64,000 bases of DNA. Source: Panax quinquefolius (lineage: Eukaryota > Streptophyta > Magnoliopsida > Apiales > Araliaceae). How positions within the stretch are numbered: position 1 is the stretch's first letter; each line of letters opens with the position of its first letter. Of the stretch, positions 57,018 to 64,000 are shown piece by piece. The notes below the pieces were generated by a model. It was not told where the DNA came from, did no database searches, and saw nothing but the letters and a program-made list of their open reading frames with translations. A program made the translations under genes and the position numbers. The DNA is taken from contig CM035171.1 in the NCBI GenBank assembly GCA_020205615.1, positions 23,873,741 to 23,937,740 on the forward strand. The letters run 5' to 3'.

Positions 57018-58727
57018 TAAGTGGATTTTATATACACTTATCCGGCATCTTTTACTTGAATTAGTTGCTTATATTTATGTGTCTTAGTTACTTTTCATGC
57101 ATTTTGTGTTCATTTTGTAGGTTATACATTTGGGAGCGGTGTGAGCGACTATTGGTAAGGAAAAGCAAAGAAAACGCAAAGAAAAGCAAATCGGATATCA
57201 TTTGGGCTTTCATGTTTACTTCATGTTCTTGGTTTGGAACTTAGCTTACATTGAATAGCATCTTCTTAGCTTTCCGAAACATTTTGAATCATTTCAATCG
57301 GAGTTCGGATGCAAGAGTTATGATCGTTGTACCAACGGACGTCGAATGTCATGGTTTTGGGTGGTCATTTGCATAACAGTTACTTACAGCTCAATTTAAG
57401 ACTTCATTCGCCTAGAATTTCTCAATCTTCAAAGAATGAAAGTTGTAGATCTCGTCGATATATTCGATTTGATAGGTGGAAGGTCCCATAACTCCTCCCG
57501 GATCAAAAGTTATGGCCGTTTTCCCAAAGGACGTCGGAGCAAAAAATGTCAGAACTTGGGGGGTGGCCGGGCGCCCAAAATAGGTTTATACCCTAATCGG
57601 GAGTAGTGTCTGAGCGTCAAGCCCAAGAGATTGGGTACTGGGGAAGAGGTTGGTTGCGTCTTGGACGCGTTTTGGGCGAATTTTAATACCTTTTTGACTC
57701 CAAATTGGATTGTGTTTGTTCCTAAGCTCAAAATTGGACTTGTAATATATAAATACTTGATGTAAGTCATAAAATAAAGGGGGATTACATAGCTTAGCTT
57801 AGATAAAACACTCCATTAGATTAGAATATAAACCCTAGTTCTTAATTAGCCATTGGAGATTGAAGCAAATTGAAGAACACTGAAGATCAAGAGCAAGAGT
57901 AAGAGGGAGCATCAGATTTGCTGACAACAGATTCCATTCTCTTCTCTTATCATACTTTTATCTTTTAATGTCTATTCAGTTGTGGATTCTTGGTTTCAAT
58001 TCATTAATTATGAACTAACTCTTTTATTAAGATTTTAATTGAACCTTTTATGTCTATAAATTAGTTATTCGATTTATTCCAATTATTTGTGTCAAAGTGA
58101 ATTGTTTATCTTGTCTTGTGCTTATTGCTTAATTATTTGATCAGTAATTACCTTGTTACTCTAGAAGGAATTGAAAGAGTAATTCTAGGGTTCGAACTGG
58201 GCATGATATCATGTGACTTAGTTATTTGCAAAGTGAATAATTAGGTTTGTGAATTGAATGGAAATATATGTTCACCGCATGTAATACATAAGGAATTGGG
58301 ATTGTAGTGAGTTTAATTCAATTATTTTGCATAGGGATATAGCAAAATTAACTTGGATTAAATAGAAGGCAAATGATCACTTGAGAAAGGGCTTTTGGCA
58401 CTTGAGAATTCCTGTTAACAATTCAGTAGACATAATAATTGAGATAATTGGACAATTGATTTATAGTTCATAATTGGGGATATTGGAGTCTTAATCTTTA
58501 TTTATCTGAATTCATTCATTAAAATCTCAGTTTAATTAGTTAATTTAGTTTTCTTAATTAGAAAAAATCACAATTTGTCGTTGTTTAAATAAAATTGATT
58601 TGGTTAAGAGTTAGTACTTGGTAATTTTTATTAAATAATTCCTCGTGGGAACGATACTTTTCTTATCACTTTATTACTTGTTGACCGTGTATACTTTCAC
58701 GTATTCATTGATTCATGAAATCGATCA
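57018..58727 (+). repeat. Athila-like 5' LTR
   Basis: About 1710 bases. Near the end it has CTCGTGGGAACGATACT, a text common to the Athila-like LTRs here. It begins with a palindrome, GATAAGTGGATTTTATATACACTTATC. Confidence 0.65.
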
Positions 58728-58867
58728 ACAAGTTTTTTGTATGCCACGCACGGAGAATTAGTTTAATATTTTTTTACCAATATTAATTTCAATCAAATTA
58801 GTCTTAATTTAAACTTTTTTATTTTTATTTTTAATTCTCTTCTTATATTTCTCTCATTTTAGGTACC

Positions 58868-59816
58868 ATGGATGACTTTGAGTATCAATGGCCATACACG
58901 AACGTGACTCAACCAAGGGGGATGGAGATTGACAGACTCGCGACACTTTCCGCAATGTCAGCACAAATTAAAGAACTTTCGAGAAAGTTGGACGTTATTG
59001 CATCCCAACAGAGTCGAAAGATGGCGGTTATGTGTGACTATTGTCTTTGGCAATCACCCGAGTAATCAATGCACCATCAATCTTGGGTAGATGCGATTAT
59101 GGTGGTAACTACCTCAATCGATTATGCATGCATATGATAATTATGAACAAGTTTGGGGGTATCACCCGGATTTTTCATGGAGCTATAACTATTAAGACCA
59201 ATACTCTACTCCAAATCCAACATACACGCCAGAATTCTCATATCAACCTCTATTAAAAGAAGAAAATTCAAGGTTGGAGGAATTGTGGTCCAAGTTCGAG
59301 GAGAGAGGGATTAATCAAACGGGGTCAATTCTAAATCTTGCGGATCAGATAGAGCAAATGACCAAAGTCGTAAATAACCTTCCTCCAAACACTTGGCTTT
59401 ATGACATGGATGACGAAATTGATGAAGTGCCCGAGCCAAATCTACAACTGGATGAGACACGAGATGTTGAAAAAGAGGAGACAAGTGGGGATAATGAAAA
59501 TAAGGTCGGTGAAGAACTAACTATGGTTACCAACGAGGAGGAGCCGATGTTATTAGTGCCCCAAGTTTCTTCTCCACCAAAGTTCAAGAATCCGGTTAGA
59601 TTTGCAAAACCATGTCCGCTAGGTAGTCATGTCGTCGGCAATACTCCTTGTGACGTAAAAGCGAGTACAACTTCGAAGCCATGGTTCAATGAGTTGGAGA
59701 AGATAGAAGAAGAGATTGTTGTGTCTGACAAGCCTCAATGCCAGAATCTATTCGCAGACACAATGGAAAAAACACCTAGATGTTGGACGTTCTTTAATGT
59801 GATCTTATCTAAATAA
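58868..59816 (+). pseudogene. Athila-like gag remnant
   Basis: ATG 58868 starts MDDFEYQWPYTNVTQPRGME, followed by a heptad stretch (LATLSAMSAQIKELSRKLDV). Around 59027-59070 broken frames contain CDYCL and, after a shift, a His and Cys spaced like the Athila gag zinc finger (CDYC...HP...C). From 59274 a 180-codon open part reads MEELWSKFEERGINQTGSIL, LADQIEQMTKVVNNLPPN, then an acidic region and PKFKNPVRFAKPC near the end. It ends at TAA 59814-59816 with no protease. The element may have used proteins of full-length relatives. Confidence 0.55.
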
Positions 59817-61271
59817 AGCATGCTAGGTGACTTTAATACAATGGCTATCGTAAATGGGAACCTACCAAAAGCTATATTATTTTCGATGGATGGAGGGTTC
59901 CTCGACTTTTGAAGAGGAATTGGATAGCATTTACCGCATAAAAGTCATTTGAAAGACCATAAATCGTTACCGATCGGGAGGCAAACCCAGAATTTTTATA
60001 TTTATATGCTTTATTAGTTTATTTAGTAGATAGGAATTAATTTTCTTAGTAAGTTCTCTTATAATCTAATACATATTGTCTCTCTTCATTACAGGTATTG
60101 GAGGTTCAATGGATAGGAAAATAATCGTCGCTACCATCGCCACCAAAGACCTCACGCTTTAGGCCGACATCTGTGAAAGTTCTCTTCTACTTATCGCTGT
60201 ATTCTTATAATGAGGACATTGTAATTGCTAAGTTTAGGAGAGTTTAATTTAGTTCGTTATTACATGTTTAGTTTCATGTTTATGTTATATTATTTTGCAT
60301 ATGTTGTTAATAGAGTTTAGGTTCATTATAAAAAAAATTAAAAAAAAATCAAAAATAATAGTTAGTTACTATGTTCATTTTGCATAAGTCCAGCGATTTG
60401 TTATAATTAAGTTTATTTTGGCCAATGATGAGATTGGAATTGGGTAGACAAGTATAATACTGACTATTAGAGCTTTGATGTGATTTCTTGTTATGAATTG
60501 AATCTTTTTCTGTTTGAAACTAGTATAATAATGATAGCACAATAAAAATAACTTGTTGATTGATTGAGTTTAAATTGATACATAATGGGACTCTAAAGGA
60601 TAATGCTAGTTTGAATGAAAGAATGACAAGAATAAGTAGTGATGACTAAAGTTAGACAAGAACCTAAGTTTGGGGGAATATATGTTGGGTATATAAGCTT
60701 TAAAAAAAGAAAAAGAAAACATGTTGAGTCTTGTGGTGGGTTGAGGAGAAACACTCCCCATAAACACAAGTGTGAGATGGAGCGTAAAACGCACTCACCA
60801 ACCATCTATCAAAAGAAAAAGAAAAGGGAAATAATCACGGGAAAAGAGCAAAAAGCCCCCGTGTAAAAAAAAGAGAAGGAAGAAAAGAAAGTATAAGTAT
60901 CCTGCATGTACCCTTGAATTTGGTTGAGTTTAATTTTAGTTGAATCGTGCCTATCTTTGAGATTTCTTGAGTTTATAATCGTAGTGATGCTTTTGAAGAG
61001 ACTTGTTATGTGTTAAATTTGATTTTATATCAGTTAGCATGGTTGTTGAGCACACACACACACTATACCAGTAATAACAGTTTAAGACTTGATGATTGAC
61101 TAGGAAATTGTTATTTGGTTTTGATATGAAGTATTGTCGTGTTTGCTTGATTGCTCTAAGGCCGAGTGAATAGATTTGATTCTATCAAATACTGCTGGAT
61201 TCGTAGGCATATAGATTAGTTGCATTTCATTGCATTGCATTGCATTATGTTATGTTACTTGGGGACAACAT
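59817..61271 (+). other. Non-coding 3' part of the Athila-like element
   Basis: No domain found. It contains a purine-rich stretch (60800-60895), short A-rich runs near 60330 and a GCATT microsatellite at 61220-61247. It ends abruptly at the direct repeat. Confidence 0.5.
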
Positions 61272-61507
61272 AATATTTGATTAAAATTTATGGTAGTTAG
61301 TTGACTTTTCTGTATTTAGTAAAAAAAATTCATTAATTTCATCATTAAATCATTAGTTTAATAAAATTGAGATAGTACAATACTGGTGTTGGTGTAAAAT
61401 CTAAATACGCACAGCACGCAAGTATACGTGATCAACAAGTAATATAATGATAAGTTGAGTATCGTTCCCACAGAGAATTGTTTAACAAGAATTACCAATT
61501 ACTAACC
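61272..61507. repeat. 236-bp direct repeat, right copy
   Basis: Second copy of 56782-57017, here continuing without interruption into the inverted LTR. Confidence 0.8.
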
Positions 61508-62876
61508 TATAACCAATTTAATCTTATTTAAACAAATGATTCAGTATTTTGAATTAAAATAATTAATTAAACTATTACTAACTATGCTTAAAATGAAACA
61601 AGAAATTGAAGACTTGAGACTACAATTTCACCTATTGCTTTATTTAAATCAACACACTTCCTGTTAAGCCAAATTAATTATACTTGATTGTTAATCAAGA
61701 ACACGAAAGTAAAATATGGTCATCTCTCAATGCACCATAATCAAATCAATTCAATTCCATAGATGATAGAATCAAATTGAACACCCTAATTAACTAATTC
61801 ACTATATCTCTATGTGAATTACAATTAAAAAGAGTTTAAGTGCAAGTTCTTATTAGATTACATGCAATGCTTTGGTATATCTCTATCCTAGGCATAAATC
61901 ATGAATTCCAACTCCATGGAGAACACATAAATACATGTTATTATGATCAGATCTAAACCCATAATCTGTCTCTCGAGTTTATATGGATTATCACAGTAAT
62001 TATTAGCTAGGCAATTAAGCAATTACGGGCAAACCATAACAGACAATCCAAATACAGATAATAAGACTAACAAGGAAGTATATTAAAATCAATTACACAA
62101 TAAGATCCGTAGTAATCTCAAAACAGAGTTTAATTCATAATTGAACTAGAATCCATCATCCACACTTGATTAAGCATTAATAGAGACAAATAGATAAGAA
62201 GAGAATTTAGAGTTGAGATAAGCAAATCTGCATTCTCTTGCATCCAATCTGATTCCCCAATGATGATCAATAGCTTCAATCTTCAGTTCAAGTTTAATCT
62301 AGGGTTCCTAATCTAAAAGAAGAATTAAAGATGAATATAACAGAAGTTTATCCCAAGAGGGATTTAATGGAGTCTTAGAACTAGTCTCTCCCTTACAAAC
62401 TGTAAATATAACCATATATATATACTAATTCACGAATCCTTCCTTGCCCACGAACAAATCCGATTTGTCAAATAAAGTAAAAAGTCAACTGCTGGAATTT
62501 GGACACCGGCACAGCTGCGCTACCCACAAGGCTAAATGGGGTGTAACTATGCTGTATGATTTCTAGGTCAGGACCTAGTGCGGTTACAGGCCGCACCTAA
62601 GGCCAATTTAGGAAGAATCGCCATGCGCGTGCACCGTAACATGCTTCCTATTTTTTACTCTCACGAATCGCAACATCATTCCTTTGACTCCTCTGCCATC
62701 ACTTGATCCTTAGCATCCACAAATTCCTTTAAGCTTCAAATGTTACCAAGAAAGTTCCCAAACATGTAATTTGTACAAGACATCAAAAATGCATGAAAAG
62801 CTATTAAAACAAATGAGTTTAAGAAATAATTGAAGTTAATTGATATTAATATAGGTAGATATAAAACTACCTATCA
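61384..62876 (-). repeat. Inverted Athila-like LTR (solo)
   Basis: On the minus strand it begins TGATAGGTAGTTTTATATCT at 62876, parallel to the plus-strand LTR at 57018, and ends near 61384-61390. Its middle is the reverse complement of family A/Athila text (CACTATATCTCTATGTGAAT). No coding region or partner LTR is attached. It interrupts a plus-strand LTR whose tail (CTCTGTGGGAACG) resumes at 62877-62923. Confidence 0.65.
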
Positions 62877-62926
62877 ACTAGTAATTTTTAGGATAAAATT
62901 CAATATTTGTCTCTGTGGGAACGTGA

Positions 62927-64000
62927 TGAGTGGGTTTCATACCTACGAATCGAGTTCTATTCAGACTAAACTAGTGCGTAATCCGATTATTTTTGTACAG
63001 TTTTATGTGTTTTGTGCATGTTTTGTTTGCAAGTTTCTGCATGTGTTAGGAAAAGATATATGGTGGCAATGTGGTGGGAATCAGCATGGAAGAGCAAAGA
63101 AAATACCAATTGTAGTATAGTACCCCGCCGGGGTGGGCCCTATAACAATGGAAATACCCGCTTGGGCGGGGGTGCACGTGTCAAGAAAATCAGCACCCCG
63201 CTCGGGCAGGGGTTACCAAGGCCAATTACCCCGTCGGGGCGGGGGTGCGCGAACAGAAAGAGAGTTTTGATTCAATTTGAATACTGCAGTGGCGTGGGCA
63301 GAATGTAACTGGCTTAGATTGGGATTGGAATCAGAACGTTTTTATCAATTTTCACAGTGACTTATGCCAAGGAATACATAATTGAATCAGACAATCATCA
63401 ATTGCAAACTTTTAAACCCTAATTTTAGAGAAGATTGTGGAGGAGTAGAGCAGGGAAGCAAGATCATGAAGATTTCAAAGCTGAGAGCAAAGAAGAGTGG
63501 TTTATTACTATTTGTATTCTTTATTTCACTTTTTGTAAGTGGGATGGTGTATTCTTTAATCTATTTGGTTTTTAATTCATTAGTTATGAACTATATTTCT
63601 AATTAAGCTTGCAATAGATCTTTAATTTGGAACGATGATTATCATACTTTGAATTCAGTTCAATAAAGCTATATTTTTAGTTCATCTATTGTAATTTGTG
63701 CTTAATTTATGAATTGTTTGATCACCAATTCTTTGTGGATTTGTATGGATTCGAGAGATGAGATATGAATCTAGACTTAATCATAATAGCATGTGTTCAT
63801 GATTTCTGTGTTTATTTAGGATATAGATATAACTAACATCGCATGTAATCGTGTAAGAACTTGGAATTTAAACCTTCTTTAATTGTAATTCACATAGAGA
63901 TATAATGAATTAGTTAATTAGAGTGTTTGACTTAATTTTATCAATTGTGGATTTAAGTTAATAAGGTATTAGTGCATTGAGAGATGGTTAATTCTACTTT
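62927..64000 (+). repeat. Family A LTR, second copy (runs off window)
   Basis: Starts TGAGTGGGTTTCATACCTAC and matches 55597 onward. It carries four GC-rich hairpins (63121-63252). Continues beyond the window. Confidence 0.75.
63121..63252. repeat. GC-rich hairpin array in family A LTR, copy 2
   Basis: Four units: CCCCGCCGGGGTGGG, CCCGCTTGGGCGGG, CCCCGCTCGGGCAGGGG and CCCCGTCGGGGCGGGGG, spaced about 35 bases. One more than in copy 1. Confidence 0.75.

Larger units (their letters stand above)
57018..61271 (+). mobile_element. Athila-like element, gag-only, lacking 3' LTR
   Basis: A 5' LTR at 57018-58727 (TGATAAGTGGATTTTATATA to GAAATCGATCA) is followed by a degenerate primer site and a gag-related frame. 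No protease, RT or integrase follows: after gag there is an Athila-style non-coding tail (CGGGAGGCAAACCCAG near 59967). It stops at 61271 in a direct repeat, without a 3' LTR. Confidence 0.65.

Noticed and set aside
57549..57770. Minus-strand 73-codon frame in the Athila-like LTR
   Set aside because: Lies inside an LTR and resembles no known protein; no second copy in the window preserves it.
59399..59587. Minus-strand Ser-rich frame opposite the Athila-like gag
   Set aside because: Complement of the acidic plus-strand gag region.

Overview
The window looks like a repeat-filled stretch of flowering-plant nuclear DNA, probably eudicot and probably heterochromatic. It is strongly A+T-rich. Every stretch of coding sequence I can recognise belongs to a mobile element or an integrated virus, and I see no host gene, tRNA, rRNA or CRISPR array. 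The plant assignment rests on a caulimovirid-type pararetrovirus with an initiator tRNA-Met primer site, a chromodomain Ty3/gypsy element, Ty1/copia, Athila-like and Helitron sequences.

Layout. 1-8650: broken endogenous pararetrovirus (EPRV). A decayed polyprotein end (protease, reverse transcriptase, RNase H) is followed by a second ORF whose start overlaps the polyprotein stop (ATGA). Then come a promoter region and a scrambled set of non-coding viral pieces, including two roughly 1.5-kb arms in inverted orientation. 8657-10586: a 1.7-kb element with ~300-bp terminal inverted repeats, lying between (TA)n tracts. 10588-12400: tandem-repeat remnants. 12400-17333: minus-strand Helitron remnant with only the N-terminal part of its Rep/helicase protein. 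17360-18711: minus-strand LTR remnant with an array of covarying hairpins.

19884-45761: one large nested structure. A Ty3/gypsy chromovirus flanked by CACAC at both ends carries a complete copia-type element (20422-29580, target duplication GTCTG) inside its 5' LTR, and a truncated minus-strand gypsy inside its 3' LTR region. The chromovirus has a coiled-coil reading frame upstream of gag, then gag, protease, RT, RNase H, integrase and chromodomain, with about seven disabling changes. It sits in an older inverted LTR (18712-19883 plus 45767-47066).

47067-55207: a non-coding LTR element (LTR about 3.16 kb, internal region about 2 kb) arranged as partial internal / LTR / internal / truncated LTR. 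55208-64000: Athila-like LTR sequences in both orientations, one carrying a gag-only internal region, plus a GC-rich hairpin array in a second LTR family whose last copy runs off the window.

The most unusual theme is that several unrelated elements here carry short tandem palindromes in LTRs, leaders or terminal internal regions. In some of them the stems change in a compensatory way while the loop stays constant, which suggests selection on a folded nucleic acid. The other notable feature is the EPRV inverted repeat, which could yield double-stranded RNA if read through. All boundaries, similarities and frames were judged by eye.
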